DNA of 64,000 nt from Desulfarculaceae bacterium (lineage in GTDB: Bacteria > Desulfobacterota > Desulfarculia > Desulfarculales > Desulfarculaceae), in assembly GCA_021737145.1 (NCBI GenBank), contig JAIPEN010000001.1, forward strand, positions 186,001 through 250,000, given 5' to 3'. The notes under the pieces were generated by a model. It searched no databases and was not told the DNA's origin. It saw nothing but the letters and a program-made list of their open reading frames with translations. The translations under genes and the position numbers were made by a program. This document shows positions 32,066-41,334 of the stretch, in pieces. Position 1 is the stretch's first letter. Every line of letters starts with the position of its first letter.

Positions 32066-34387
32066 ATGATCAGAACCGCCCGTTTTATAGTCCTTTTTCT
32101 TGCGTTTCTTTTCCTGTTGGCTGCCCCTTCACCGGGCCTGGCCAAGGTGCGCGAGTATCACCTGACCATCGCCAAGGGCAAGGTCAACCTCACCGGAACC
32201 CCGGCCGAGGCCATGACCGTCAACAACGGCATTCCCGGCCCCACCCTGCGTTTCATCGAAGGCGACACCGCCCGCATCCAGGTTACCAACCAGATGGACG
32301 TGGACACCTCGGTGCACTGGCACGGCCTGCTGGTGCCCCCGGGCATGGACGGGGTGCCGGATATCAGCTTCCCCCCTATCGCTCCGAAAACCACCTTCAC
32401 CTACGAGTTCCCCATTCGCCAGAGCGGAACCTATTGGTATCACTCCCACACCCGCTTGCAGGAGCAAAGCGGGGTCTACGGCTCCATTGTCATCGAGCCA
32501 AAGGATTACCAGTCACCGGCCGACCGGGAGCTGGTCCTGGTGCTCTCGGACTGGACCGACGACCGCCCCGGTTACGTGATGCAGGCCCTCAAGCGGGGCA
32601 GCGAATTCTTCTCGGTGCAAAAGGGCTCGGCCCAGAGCATCGCGGGGGCCATCAAGCTGGGCCATTTGGGCGACTACACCATGCGCGAGCTGGTGCGCAT
32701 GCCGCCCATGGACATATCGGACGTGGCGTATGACCGCTTTTTGATCAACGGCAAGCCCATGCAAAAGCTGGCCGCCCGGCCGGGCGAAAGCTTTCGGCTG
32801 CGGGTGATCAACGGGTCGGCCTCGTCGTTCTTTTACCTGGAGTTCGCGGGCGGCCCCCTGACCATTTTCTCGGCCGATGGTCAGGACGTTGAGCCGATAA
32901 AGGTCAAGCGCCTGCTCATGGGCGTGGCCGAGACCTATGACCTGCTTATCAAGCTGCCGGGCAAGGGCTCATACGAATTGCGGGCCACGGCCCAGGATGG
33001 CTCGTCCTGGGCCGCCCTATGGCTGGGCTCGGGCCATCCCCACCCCGCGCCCGCCATCCCCCGGCCTGACCTGTATCTGCTGCACGGCACACCGTCCCTG
33101 GGGCGCATCCTGGCCCTGACCCCGGCCGGCTCCATGGGCATGCCCGACAGCGCGGTGGAGGCGGGCAAGTTCGACAAGCCCGGCATGGCGGGCATGGGCG
33201 GCATGAAAATGGGCCATAACGCCATGAAGGGCATGGACATGGCAAAGGCGCAACATGGGGAAATGAAGATGCCCTCTTCGGAACAGGGTCACGCCCCAAA
33301 GATGGCCCCCATGGCCAAGGCCCCGGCCGCCCCGCCCAGCGGCAAGCGCTGGGCCCACGACTTCGCGCCCCTGGCCAGCGACGTGGCCGCCTCGCCCGCC
33401 CTGGCCCGGGACGGCGGCCCGGAGCGCCCCTGGCCTCCTTATGCCAAGCTCAAGGCCAAGCACTCCACCGCCCTGAGCAAGAAGCGGCCGGTGCGCAACA
33501 TCCGCCTTACCCTTGACGGGGACATGAGGCGCTACGTGTGGCTTTTGAACAACAAGCCCCTGTCCGAAAGCGACAACATCCGCATCAAAAAGGGCGAGGC
33601 GGTGCGCTTCATCATGATCAACCGCACCATGATGCACCACCCCATGCATTTGCACGGGCACTTCTTCCGGGTTATCAACGGCCAGGGAGACTACTCGCCC
33701 CTCAAGCACACCGTGGACGTGGCCCCCATGAGCACCACGGTGATCGAGTTCGCGGCCGATGAAAAAGGCGACTGGTTCTTCCACTGCCACCTGCTCTATC
33801 ACATGAAAGCGGGCATGGCCCGGCTGGTGCACTACCAGGGCTTCGTTCCTCCGGCAGCGGTGCGGGCGGTGCGTCCCCGGCTGTACCAGGAGCCCTGGTA
33901 CCCCATGGTGGATGCCAGCCTGCTGAGCAACATGAGCGAGGGCGCGGCCAAGCTGGCCTCCACCCGCAACGTCATCGGGGTGGAGTGGGAGATCGGCTGG
34001 CAGCGGCGCACCAAGGCCGCCTGGGAGGTGATGCCCACCTGGGCCTATCATGTGAACCGCTTCTTTTCGGCATTCGCGGGCGGCCACCTGGAAGGCGAGG
34101 CCGGCGTGCTGGACAAGACCCGGGGCATCCTGGGCATCAACTATCTCCTGCCCTACAACCTGCATTCCATGTTATGGGTGGACACGGACCTGGGCGGGCG
34201 CGTCAAGCTGGCCCGCGCCTGGGACCTGACTCCCCGTCTGGCCCTTTTTGGTTCCTGGCAGTACGACACCCACGACTTCTGGGAGGCCGAGGCCGGGCTT
34301 AGCTACATGATCAACAGCCACCTGTCCCTGGTGGGGCAGTGGCACTCGGAATACGGCTGGGGCGCGGGATTGGGCTTCAGCTTTTAG
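32066..34387 (+). CDS. Multicopper oxidase (CopA/CueO-like) with CopB-like outer-membrane barrel tail
   Basis: 773 residues. Signal peptide (FIVLFLAFLFLLAAPSPGLA) then three cupredoxin parts with all four copper motifs: HWHGLLVPPGMDG (about 83), HSHTR (about 126), HPMHLHGHFF (about 525) and HCHLLYHMKAGM (about 573). A Met/His-rich insert (about 355-420, MAGMGGMKMGHNAMKGMDM) is typical of copper-resistance oxidases. The last ~170 residues (WEIGWQRRTKAAWEVMPTW..GLGFSF) are a beta-barrel-like segment resembling CopB, ending in Phe. The enzyme oxidises Cu(I) or other metals in the periplasm; a fused barrel would tether it to the outer membrane. ATG 32066 follows GGAGG by 8 bases. Confidence 0.88.
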   Translation: MIRTARFIVLFLAFLFLLAAPSPGLAKVREYHLTIAKGKVNLTGTPAEAMTVNNGIPGPTLRFIEGDTARIQVTNQMDVDTSVHWHGLLVPPGMDGVPDISFPPIAPKTTFTYEFPIRQSGTYWYHSHTRLQEQSGVYGSIVIEPKDYQSPADRELVLVLSDWTDDRPGYVMQALKRGSEFFSVQKGSAQSIAGAIKLGHLGDYTMRELVRMPPMDISDVAYDRFLINGKPMQKLAARPGESFRLRVINGSASSFFYLEFAGGPLTIFSADGQDVEPIKVKRLLMGVAETYDLLIKLPGKGSYELRATAQDGSSWAALWLGSGHPHPAPAIPRPDLYLLHGTPSLGRILALTPAGSMGMPDSAVEAGKFDKPGMAGMGGMKMGHNAMKGMDMAKAQHGEMKMPSSEQGHAPKMAPMAKAPAAPPSGKRWAHDFAPLASDVAASPALARDGGPERPWPPYAKLKAKHSTALSKKRPVRNIRLTLDGDMRRYVWLLNNKPLSESDNIRIKKGEAVRFIMINRTMMHHPMHLHGHFFRVINGQGDYSPLKHTVDVAPMSTTVIEFAADEKGDWFFHCHLLYHMKAGMARLVHYQGFVPPAAVRAVRPRLYQEPWYPMVDASLLSNMSEGAAKLASTRNVIGVEWEIGWQRRTKAAWEVMPTWAYHVNRFFSAFAGGHLEGEAGVLDKTRGILGINYLLPYNLHSMLWVDTDLGGRVKLARAWDLTPRLALFGSWQYDTHDFWEAEAGLSYMINSHLSLVGQWHSEYGWGAGLGFSF

Positions 34388-34397
34388 AGGAAGGCGA

Positions 34398-34766
34398 ATG
34401 ACCAGGACAGGCGGCAACTGGGAACAGATACGCGAAGAGGCCCGGCGCAACCGGGCCGACCGGGAGCGCTCTTACCGCGAAAAGGCGCTGAAGATGTTCC
34501 CCCATGTGTGCGGGCGCTGCGGCCGGGAGTTCAGCGGCAAGCAGCTCAGCGAACTGACCGTGCATCACAAGGACAGCGACCACGATAACAACCCGCCCGA
34601 CGGCAGCAACTGGGAACTGTTGTGCATCTATTGCCACGACAATGAGCACCAGCGCGACCAGGTGGCCCAGTCTTATGAGGACGCGGCCCCGGAAAAGGCG
34701 GTGGATGGCGGGGTGACCCACCAGCCCTTCGCGGCCCTGGGGGATCTGCTCAAAAAGAAAAGTTAG
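34398..34766 (+). CDS. YajD-type HNH nuclease domain protein
   Basis: 122 residues. CGRCGREFSGKQLSELTVHHKDSDHDNNPPDGSNWELLCIYCHDNEH is the HNH beta-beta-alpha-metal fold, with CxxC zinc pairs (CGRC, CIYC), the catalytic VHHKD and the DNNPPDGSNWELLC asparagine loop seen in YajD. It cuts or nicks nucleic acid in related proteins; the cellular role of YajD is unknown. It starts 10 bases after the multicopper oxidase stop, so it may be cotranscribed. Confidence 0.85.
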   Translation: MTRTGGNWEQIREEARRNRADRERSYREKALKMFPHVCGRCGREFSGKQLSELTVHHKDSDHDNNPPDGSNWELLCIYCHDNEHQRDQVAQSYEDAAPEKAVDGGVTHQPFAALGDLLKKKS

Positions 34767-34791
34767 GCTCGCTGGTTGGCCAGCGGCCAGC

Positions 34792-34986
34792 TCAGACCTT
34801 CACGGCCACCAGGGAAAGGCCTAGCTTCTTTTCCAGGCTCTGCAACTCCTTCAGTGTGCTGTCATCCAACGGAGCTGCTTCCAAGTCCTGGCAGGAAAAA
34901 GCCAGCACCGTAACCCCGGCCTGCTTTTCCAGATCCTGGATGGTGGAAAGATTGCCTTGATCCAGGTTGGCGAGACTGCACAGCAT
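34792..34986 (-). CDS. Small protein of unknown function
   Basis: 64 residues. An unusually good ribosome site (AAGGAGG) is 6 bases before the ATG at 34986, which argues that it is translated. The sequence is helical with a predicted amphipathic end (TLKELQSLEKKLGLSLVAVKV) and two cysteines. No family recognised. It converges on the HNH gene. Confidence 0.6.
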   Translation of the reverse strand: MLCSLANLDQGNLSTIQDLEKQAGVTVLAFSCQDLEAAPLDDSTLKELQSLEKKLGLSLVAVKV

Positions 34987-34992
34987 TTTCAT

Positions 34993-35448
34993 CCTCCTTA
35001 TTGTTTCAGGCTATACTATAATTCTTTATAAATATTTTAAGCGGATAGCGGAGTTGCCTGTAAAACAAAAACTCACTCACAGCGGCATGCTTTTTTGACC
35101 ACCGCCCCCACCCCTCGGCCAGATCCAGCCTGCGCACCAGCCCAAGCGGGGCGTTGTTCATCGGCTTTTGGCGGCTCTGGAAGAGTTGTTGAAGGACAAG
35201 AAGCAGGCTCTCTTTTTCAGGCTGGCCCACGACAATTGCTTGGGAATATTGCCACGCCCCGCCGGGCGGCGCGGCTCGATGACCTATTATTTCAGGACAG
35301 CTATTGGCAAGGTCCTGATAGGGGGAGCGGGCCCTGCCGTCACGGCCGCGAACAGTAGGCCCTGCAAGGCCGGGCAGGGAGCCGACAGCCGCCGGCCTCG
35401 TTTCTTCATCTCCTTTTTTCCCGACCTCTGCTTTTTCTAGTCTTTATC
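34993..35448. other. Intergenic region without a confident gene
   Basis: About 450 bases. Overlapping open frames on both strands (for example 35168-35440 +, from a TTG, and 35006-35230 -) have no ribosome sites and no recognised product. A segment near 35323-35403 is rich in short G/C inverted repeats. It could be a decayed gene or an RNA gene, but I cannot support either. Confidence 0.4.
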
Positions 35449-37563
35449 CTACCCCGCCTCAACCAAGCCCAGCCGCCGGCCCCAGCGCCGCACCGCTTCT
35501 TTTCTGACCGCCGCCAGCTTCTTGCCTTTCATCTCCGGGTCGTCCTTCAGCCAGCCCGCGATGATCTCCCGCAGCCGAGGCACCAGCTCGGCGTCGATCT
35601 CCCAGCGGGCCACCCTAAAGGGCGGCAGGCCGGATTGCTTCTCGCCCAGGGCCTCGCCCGGGCCGCGCAAGTAAAGGTCCGCCTCGGCGATCTCGGCCCC
35701 GTCGCTGGTGGAGGCCAGCACGGCCAGGCGGCGCGCGGATAGCTCGCCGGGGTTGGGCCCGGCCACCAGCAAACAGGCGCCCGGCTTGGCGCCACGGCCC
35801 ACCCTGCCCCTGAGCTGGTGTAGCTGGCTCAGGCCGAAGCGCTCGGCCCCCAACACGATCATCAGGGTGGCGGCGGGCACGTCCACTCCCACCTCCACCA
35901 CGGTGGTGGCCACCAGCACCTGGCTCTCGCCATCGCGGAAGCGGGCCAGGGTCTCCTGCTGCTCGGCCCCGTCCATGCGCCCATGCAGCAGCTCCACCTG
36001 GTGTTTTGGGAAGTACTGATCCAGCCGCCGGGCGGTGGCCACCGCGTCCTGGGCCTCGATCTTGTCCGAGGCCTCCACCAGGGGGCAGATCACATAGGCC
36101 TGCTCGCCGCGCTGGAGCACCTTTGCCAGCTCGTCCACCGCGGCCTTGCGATGCTCGAACTCCAGGGCCCGGGTGGCGACCTTTTGCGGTCCCAGGGGCC
36201 GCTCGGGCAGGTCGCTCAGGTCCAGGTGCCCGGCCAGGGCCAGGGCCAGGGTGCGGGGGATGGGCGTGGCCGATAGCACCAGCATATGGGGCCGCGTCCC
36301 CTTGGCGGCCAGGGCCAGGCGTTGGTGCACCCCGAAGCGGTGCTGCTCGTCGATGATCACCAGGCCCAGCTTGGCGAACTCCACCTTGGCCGAGAACAGG
36401 GCGTGGGTGCCCACCAGGACTTGCGCCCCTCCCGAGGCGGCCTCGCGGATGGCCGCGCCGTTGTTTCCATTGGCTCCCCCCACGGCCAGGGCGAGACGCA
36501 CGCCCAGGGGCTCCAGATAGGCGCTCAGTGTGGCCAGGTGTTGCCGGGCCAGCACCTCGGTGGGGGCCATGAGCGCGGCCTGGGCCCCGGCCTCCACGGC
36601 CAGGCACATGGCCGCCGTGGCCACCACCGTCTTGCCGGTGCCCACGTCGCCGGCCAGCAGGCGGCCCATGGGGTGTCCCCGGGACATGTCCTTCTCAATG
36701 GCGGCGATGGCCTCTTGTTGGCCCGGCGTCAGCTTGAAGGGCAGGTTCTCGAGCAGCCTGGCCAACAGCCTGCCCTCGGGCTTAAGCGGCGCGGCCGAGG
36801 CGCTCTCACGGGTGCGGCGCTTCAGGGCCAGGCCCAGCTCAAAGTACATGAGTTCGTTAACCGCCAGGGAGCCGCGCCAGGGGGCGGCCGAGGGGTCCAG
36901 GTCGTCCGGCCCGGCCTCATGGGGCGGCTGGTGCGCCCGGGCCAGGGCCTCGCCCGCGTCGTGGGGATATAGATCGGACGGCAGCATCCCGGCCAAGGGA
37001 TCGGGAATCTGCCCGTCGCAGCGCCGCATCATCTCGGCCATGAAGCGCCTTAGGGTGGCCGGGGCCACGCCCTCCACCTCGGGGTACACCGGCACCACCC
37101 TGCCCACGGAGGGATGCTCCGGCCCCACGTCCTCCACCCGGTACAGCTCCGGGTGGATGAGCTGCATCTCGCCCTTGGGCCCCTGGCTCACCTCGCCCAC
37201 GGCATAGAGCTCCGCATCCACCCCGTAGCCCTCCAGATGGGCCCGCTTGAAGCGGAACCACAAGCAGCCCAGGCGGCCGGTGGCGTCTTCCAGCACCAGG
37301 CGGTACAGCTTGCCCTTGTGGCCCCACACCCCGGAGGAGACTACCCGGCCCTGCACCACGGCCAGCTGCCCCAGGCTCAGCTCGGCTATGGGCGTGGGGG
37401 TGCGGCGGTCCTGATAGCGGGCGGGCAAAAAGAACAGGGCATCGCCCCAGGATTTGAGCTCCCGCCCGGCCAAACGGCGGACAGTCACCGGCCCCACCCC
37501 GGGCAGGGCGGCCAGGGAGGTGGCCAAAAGCGGCAGATCAAAGGGGGTCACCGAGGCTTGCAA
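35449..37563 (-). CDS. recG: ATP-dependent DNA helicase RecG
   Basis: 704 residues. Wedge (OB) domain with FFLPARYQDRR and RLVLEDATGRLGCLWFRFK at the N-terminal part, then the helicase core: LLAGDVGTGKTVVATAAM (Walker A), VIIDEQHRFGVHQR (DEQH), LSATPIPRTLALA and RGRVGRG. It reverses stalled replication forks and branch-migrates Holliday junctions. The TTG at 37563 follows GGAGAG by 4 bases; a GTG four codons on is an alternative. Divergent from purM, with which it shares an intergenic promoter region. Confidence 0.95.
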   Translation of the reverse strand: MQASVTPFDLPLLATSLAALPGVGPVTVRRLAGRELKSWGDALFFLPARYQDRRTPTPIAELSLGQLAVVQGRVVSSGVWGHKGKLYRLVLEDATGRLGCLWFRFKRAHLEGYGVDAELYAVGEVSQGPKGEMQLIHPELYRVEDVGPEHPSVGRVVPVYPEVEGVAPATLRRFMAEMMRRCDGQIPDPLAGMLPSDLYPHDAGEALARAHQPPHEAGPDDLDPSAAPWRGSLAVNELMYFELGLALKRRTRESASAAPLKPEGRLLARLLENLPFKLTPGQQEAIAAIEKDMSRGHPMGRLLAGDVGTGKTVVATAAMCLAVEAGAQAALMAPTEVLARQHLATLSAYLEPLGVRLALAVGGANGNNGAAIREAASGGAQVLVGTHALFSAKVEFAKLGLVIIDEQHRFGVHQRLALAAKGTRPHMLVLSATPIPRTLALALAGHLDLSDLPERPLGPQKVATRALEFEHRKAAVDELAKVLQRGEQAYVICPLVEASDKIEAQDAVATARRLDQYFPKHQVELLHGRMDGAEQQETLARFRDGESQVLVATTVVEVGVDVPAATLMIVLGAERFGLSQLHQLRGRVGRGAKPGACLLVAGPNPGELSARRLAVLASTSDGAEIAEADLYLRGPGEALGEKQSGLPPFRVARWEIDAELVPRLREIIAGWLKDDPEMKGKKLAAVRKEAVRRWGRRLGLVEAG

Positions 37564-37700
37564 AAGGCTCTCCGGGTTAAAAGGGCTCCTCTCTTTCTGC
37601 CCGCCCTACCCCCCCTGCGTCAAGTCCGTGGCTTTGCTTTATGCCTCACGCGTTTTCTGCTAAGGTTAAGGCCGGTTTAAAGCAGAGGAGTCAGCCCCCC

Positions 37701-38747
37701 ATGAGCCAGGACGACCGTTACCGCGCCGCGGGCGTGGACATTGAAAAGGCCGATCAGTTCATCAAGAATATCGGCGATTTGGTGAAATCGACCCACACCA
37801 AGGGAGTGGTGGGCGGCCTGGGCGGCTTCTCGGGGCTGTTCTCACTGGCCGGCATGACCAGCGCCGAGCCGGTGCTGGTCAGCTCCACCGACGGGGTGGG
37901 CACCAAGCTCAAGATCGCCTTTCTCACCAACCAGCACGACACCATCGGCATCGACATGGTGGCCATGGTGGTCAACGACATCGTGGTCACCGGGGCCAAG
38001 CCGTTGTTCCTGCTGGACTACCTGGCCACCGGCAAGCTGGAGCTGGGCGTGGCCGAGGCGGTGATCGCCGGGGTGGTGGATGGCTGCCGACAGGCGGACT
38101 GTGCCCTGATCGGCGGGGAAACCGCCGAGATGCCGGGCATGTACCCGCCGGGCGAGTACGACCTGGCCGGTTTTGCCGTGGGCCTGGCCGACCGAGCGGC
38201 CATTATCGACGGCTCGCGGGTGGCGCCGGGCGCGGCAGTGGTGGGCCTGGCCTCCTCTGGCCTGCATTCCAACGGCTTTTCCCTGGTGCGCAAGATCGTG
38301 TTCGAGGAGCTGGGCCTGGCGGTCGGCGACCGCCCCGCCGGCCTGGAGGCCACGGTTGGCGAGACCCTGCTCACCCCCACCAAGATTTACGTGAAACCGG
38401 TGCTGGCCATCAAAAACGAATTCGATCTTTTGGCCGCGGCCCATATCACCGGCGGCGGCCTGCTGGAGAACCTGCCCCGGGTGCTGCCCCCGGGCTGCCG
38501 GGCGGTGATCGAGCAGGGCTCCTGGCCGGTGCCTCAAGTCTTTTCCTGGTTGCAGGAGGCGGGCAAGCTCAGCCAACGCGAGATGAGCCGCACCTTCAAC
38601 TGGGGACTGGGCATGGCCCTGGTGGTGCCCGGCGCCCAGGCCGGGGCGGTGATATCCCGCCTGACCGAGCTGGGCGAGGAGGCCTTCATGGTGGGCGAGA
38701 TAACGGCACGCCAGGGCGACGAGCCCCTGGTGGAGGTGAAGGCTTGA
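37701..38747 (+). CDS. purM: Phosphoribosylformylglycinamidine cyclo-ligase
   Basis: 348 residues. Family motifs: GGFSGLFSL, STDGVGTKLKIAF, DMVAMVVNDIVVTGAKPLFLLDYLATGKLE (about 92-121) and GGETAEMPGMYPPGEYDLAGF (about 142-162). It makes AIR in purine synthesis from FGAM and ATP. I took MSQDDRYRAAG at 37701; AGAGGAG is about 10 bases before it and the frame upstream to 37641 is unlikely. Followed by a DUF523 gene that overlaps its stop. Confidence 0.96.
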   Translation: MSQDDRYRAAGVDIEKADQFIKNIGDLVKSTHTKGVVGGLGGFSGLFSLAGMTSAEPVLVSSTDGVGTKLKIAFLTNQHDTIGIDMVAMVVNDIVVTGAKPLFLLDYLATGKLELGVAEAVIAGVVDGCRQADCALIGGETAEMPGMYPPGEYDLAGFAVGLADRAAIIDGSRVAPGAAVVGLASSGLHSNGFSLVRKIVFEELGLAVGDRPAGLEATVGETLLTPTKIYVKPVLAIKNEFDLLAAAHITGGGLLENLPRVLPPGCRAVIEQGSWPVPQVFSWLQEAGKLSQREMSRTFNWGLGMALVVPGAQAGAVISRLTELGEEAFMVGEITARQGDEPLVEVKA

Positions 38748-39199
38748 TCCTGGTCTCCGCATGCCTGCTGGGGCACAAGGTGCGCTATGACGGCCGCCAC
38801 GCCCTGAGCGAGGAGATTAAGGCCCTGGTGGGCTCGGAGCCGGTGTTGGCCCTGTGCCCCGAGGTGCTGGGCGGCCTGGGAGTGCCCCGGCCGCCGGCCC
38901 GTTTCGTGGGCGCCGCCTGGGGCCGCGAGGGCCTGGACCTCATCGAGGGCCGCGCCCGCTTGCTCAACGACCAGGGCCGCGACGTGAGCGCCGCCTTTGT
39001 GCACGGAGCCCGCGAGGTGGCCCGCCTGGCCCGGGAGCACAGGGTGCGCCTGGCCCTGTTGAAGGACCGCTCGCCCTCCTGCGGCTGGGACCCGGCCGGG
39101 ATCAATCCCGCCGGCGGACCGGGCCAGGGAGTCCTGGCGGCGGTGCTCAAGGCCGTTGGCGTCGAGGTGCGTGAGGTGCGCGCCAATGGCCGGGGTTGA
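38744..39199 (+). CDS. DUF523 domain protein
   Basis: 151 residues. The DUF523 motifs are ILVSACLLGHKVRYDGRH (1-19), LCPEVLGGLGVPRPPA and LKDRSPSCG (about 106-114). The conserved SACLLG and SPSCG cysteines suggest metal or Fe-S binding. The TTG start overlaps the purM stop (TTGA), so it is coupled to purM; AGGTGAAGG is 5 bases before it. Function of the family is unknown. Confidence 0.85.
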   Translation: MILVSACLLGHKVRYDGRHALSEEIKALVGSEPVLALCPEVLGGLGVPRPPARFVGAAWGREGLDLIEGRARLLNDQGRDVSAAFVHGAREVARLAREHRVRLALLKDRSPSCGWDPAGINPAGGPGQGVLAAVLKAVGVEVREVRANGRG

Positions 39200-39767
39200 T
39201 CCCATGGGCCAGGCCGACACCTCTGATCCCCAGAAACACGCCCAGGATCTCTACTCCCTTTCCGCCCGCATAGCCGCCCTGCTGGGCGCGGCCCTGCGCG
39301 GCGAGCACGTCATCCAAGGCGCGGTCCTGGGCCAGAGCGAGGTGGTGGACGCCGCCCTGGACGGCCAGATTCAATACGGCCTGTTGGCCTGCGCCCTGGA
39401 AAAGGCGGCCCTGAACCAGGCCGCGGACCCGGCCTATTGGCAAACCGTGGGCCAGGAGCTCACCGCCTTGGTCTCGCGCTCGGCCCGGCGCTCGGCCGAC
39501 GAGATTCTCAGGCCCCTGGCGCCCATGCTCGGCGAGGCCGAGCTGGCCGAGCTGAGCGAAGCGCTTTACCACCCGCTCAAGGCCTATGAAGGGACCAGCC
39601 TGGCAAAGCTGGACCAGGGCCTGGCCGGCACGCCCTTGGAGGTGCTGGCCTCGGGCGTGGTCAAGAGCTTCTATGCCAAGGGGGACGGCTCGGCCGTGGC
39701 CAGCCGGGTGGTGGAGCTGGCCCTGGAAGGGGTGCGCGAGCTTTTTGTAAAAGGCGGGCTGGCCTGA
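39186..39767 (+). CDS. Helical protein of unknown function
   Basis: 193 residues, mostly Ala/Leu-rich helices with no cysteine cluster or membrane segment (IAALLGAALRGEHVIQGAVLGQSEVVDAALD, then EILRPLAPMLGEAELAELSEALYHPL). The frame overlaps the DUF523 end by 14 bases; ATG 39204 is another possible start. It abuts the next gene by one base, and both are wedged between purM/DUF523 and ispG. No family recognised. Confidence 0.65.
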   Translation: MAGVDPMGQADTSDPQKHAQDLYSLSARIAALLGAALRGEHVIQGAVLGQSEVVDAALDGQIQYGLLACALEKAALNQAADPAYWQTVGQELTALVSRSARRSADEILRPLAPMLGEAELAELSEALYHPLKAYEGTSLAKLDQGLAGTPLEVLASGVVKSFYAKGDGSAVASRVVELALEGVRELFVKGGLA

Positions 39768-40204
39768 TGCCCGTGACGGCCAAGGACTTTTTTCGGGGCG
39801 CGGCCCTCAGCCTGGTGCTGGGCCACCCAGCTTGCCGCAAGCTGGAGCCCCTGGACCCGGATCAGGGCCGCTACCTGGTCAATGGCGCGCTCCATTTGTG
39901 GCTGCGCCATGAAAAGCAAAAGTCGCCCTGGAGCTTTGTTTTCAGCCCGGCCGAGCTGGCCGCGCTAAAGACGGACCTGGATGAAGGCGGCGCCTTCCTG
40001 GGCCTGACCTGCGGACGCGACGCGGTCATCGGCCTGGCCCCGTCCCAGATCGGGCAGGCGTTGGATTTCACCAGCAGCCGGGAGCAGGCCCTGCTCATCA
40101 CCCGGGTTCCGGGCCGCCAGTGCTCGGTGGCCGGGCCAGGGGGCGAGCTGCCCGGACTCATTCCGGGAAGCGCTTTCCCTGGGCTGCTTTTTGAGCGAGA
40201 CTGA
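39767..40204 (+). CDS. Hypothetical protein, probably cotranscribed with the previous gene
   Basis: 145 residues. Contains ALHLWLRHEKQKSPWSFVFSPAELAALK and RDAVIGLAPSQIGQALDFTSSREQALLITR; a mixed alpha/beta domain with two cysteines. The start overlaps the previous stop by one base (TGATG). Paired unknown genes with tight coupling are usually functionally linked; no function can be assigned. Confidence 0.65.
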   Translation: MPVTAKDFFRGAALSLVLGHPACRKLEPLDPDQGRYLVNGALHLWLRHEKQKSPWSFVFSPAELAALKTDLDEGGAFLGLTCGRDAVIGLAPSQIGQALDFTSSREQALLITRVPGRQCSVAGPGGELPGLIPGSAFPGLLFERD

Positions 40205-40232
40205 TTTAAGGAACCTTGAGCAGGATTTACAC

Positions 40233-41330
40233 ATGAGCTACACCCGCGATCATACCCGGCGCATTCACCTGGGCGGCGTGCCCATCGGTGGCGGCGCGCC
40301 GGTGGCGGTGCAGTCCATGACCAACACCGACACCCGCGACCCGGCGGCCACCCTGGCCCAGATCGAGGCCCTGGCCGAGGCGGGCTGCGAGCTGGTGCGC
40401 TGCGCGGTGCCGGACATGGAGGCGGCCGAGGCCTTCAAACCCATCACCGACCTGAGCCCCCTGCCGGTGATCGCGGACATTCACTTTGACCCGCGCCTGG
40501 CCGTGGCCGCCCTGGACAACGGGGCGGCCGGCATGCGCATCAACCCCGGCAACATCGGCGGCCAAGCCGCGGTGACCCGGGTGGTGGACGCGGCCAAGGC
40601 GGCGGGCGCGCCCATCCGGGTGGGGGCCAACTCCGGCTCCCTGCCAAAGGACATCCTGGAGCGCTGCGGCGGGCCCACCCCAGAGGCCCTGGTGGAGGCC
40701 GCCCTGGGCCATGTGCGCCTGCTGGAGAACCACGGGTTCGACCAGATCAAGGTGAGCCTCAAGTCCTCCGGGGTGCAGACCACCCTGGCCGCCTGCCGCC
40801 TGTGGGCCGAGCGTTACGACTACCCCCAGCACCTGGGCATCACCGAGGCCGGGGGGCTCCTGGCCGGGGCGGTGAAAAGCGCGGCCGGGCTGGGCGCCTT
40901 GCTCATGGAGGGCATGGGCGACACCTTCCGCATCAGCCTCACCGCCGACCCGGTGCGCGAGGTGGAGGCGGCCTGGCACCTGCTCCGGGCCTGCGGCCTG
41001 CGCTCCCGGGGGGTGGAGATCGTGTCCTGCCCCACCTGCGGCCGCACCGAGTACGACCTCATGGGCCTGTTGGAGCGGGCCGAGCCCGAGTTGGCCAAGA
41101 TTAGCGCCCCGCTCACCGTGGCCATCATGGGCTGCGTGGTCAACGGCCCGGGCGAGGCCAAGCACGCCGACGTGGGCGTGGCCGGCGGCCGGGGCCAGGG
41201 CATCCTGTTCGCCAAGGGCGAGGTTATCAAGAAGCTGCCCGAAGCCGACCTGTTGGACGAGTTGATCAAGGCGGTGCAAGCCGCGGCCAAGGATTATTCA
41301 CCCTCAGTGGATTCAGATAGCGAGCGATGA
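40233..41330 (+). CDS. ispG: 4-hydroxy-3-methylbut-2-en-1-yl diphosphate synthase (flavodoxin)
   Basis: 365 residues. TIM-barrel with QSMTNTDTRD (about 24-33), IADIHFDPRLA, then the three Fe-S cysteines in the C-terminal part: SCPTCGRTEYD (two) and MGCVVNGPGEAKHADVGVAGG (third). It catalyses the next-to-last step of the MEP isoprenoid pathway, with flavodoxin or ferredoxin as electron donor. The start at 40233 follows AGCAGGA by 7 bases. Short bacterial form, as expected. Confidence 0.96.
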   Translation: MSYTRDHTRRIHLGGVPIGGGAPVAVQSMTNTDTRDPAATLAQIEALAEAGCELVRCAVPDMEAAEAFKPITDLSPLPVIADIHFDPRLAVAALDNGAAGMRINPGNIGGQAAVTRVVDAAKAAGAPIRVGANSGSLPKDILERCGGPTPEALVEAALGHVRLLENHGFDQIKVSLKSSGVQTTLAACRLWAERYDYPQHLGITEAGGLLAGAVKSAAGLGALLMEGMGDTFRISLTADPVREVEAAWHLLRACGLRSRGVEIVSCPTCGRTEYDLMGLLERAEPELAKISAPLTVAIMGCVVNGPGEAKHADVGVAGGRGQGILFAKGEVIKKLPEADLLDELIKAVQAAAKDYSPSVDSDSER

Positions 41331-41334
41331 AGCG

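Noticed and set aside
35168-35440. Plus-strand frame of 90 codons before recG
   Set aside because: It starts with TTG, has no ribosome site and no family match; the end is Phe/Pro-rich as expected of random frames near a T-rich stretch.
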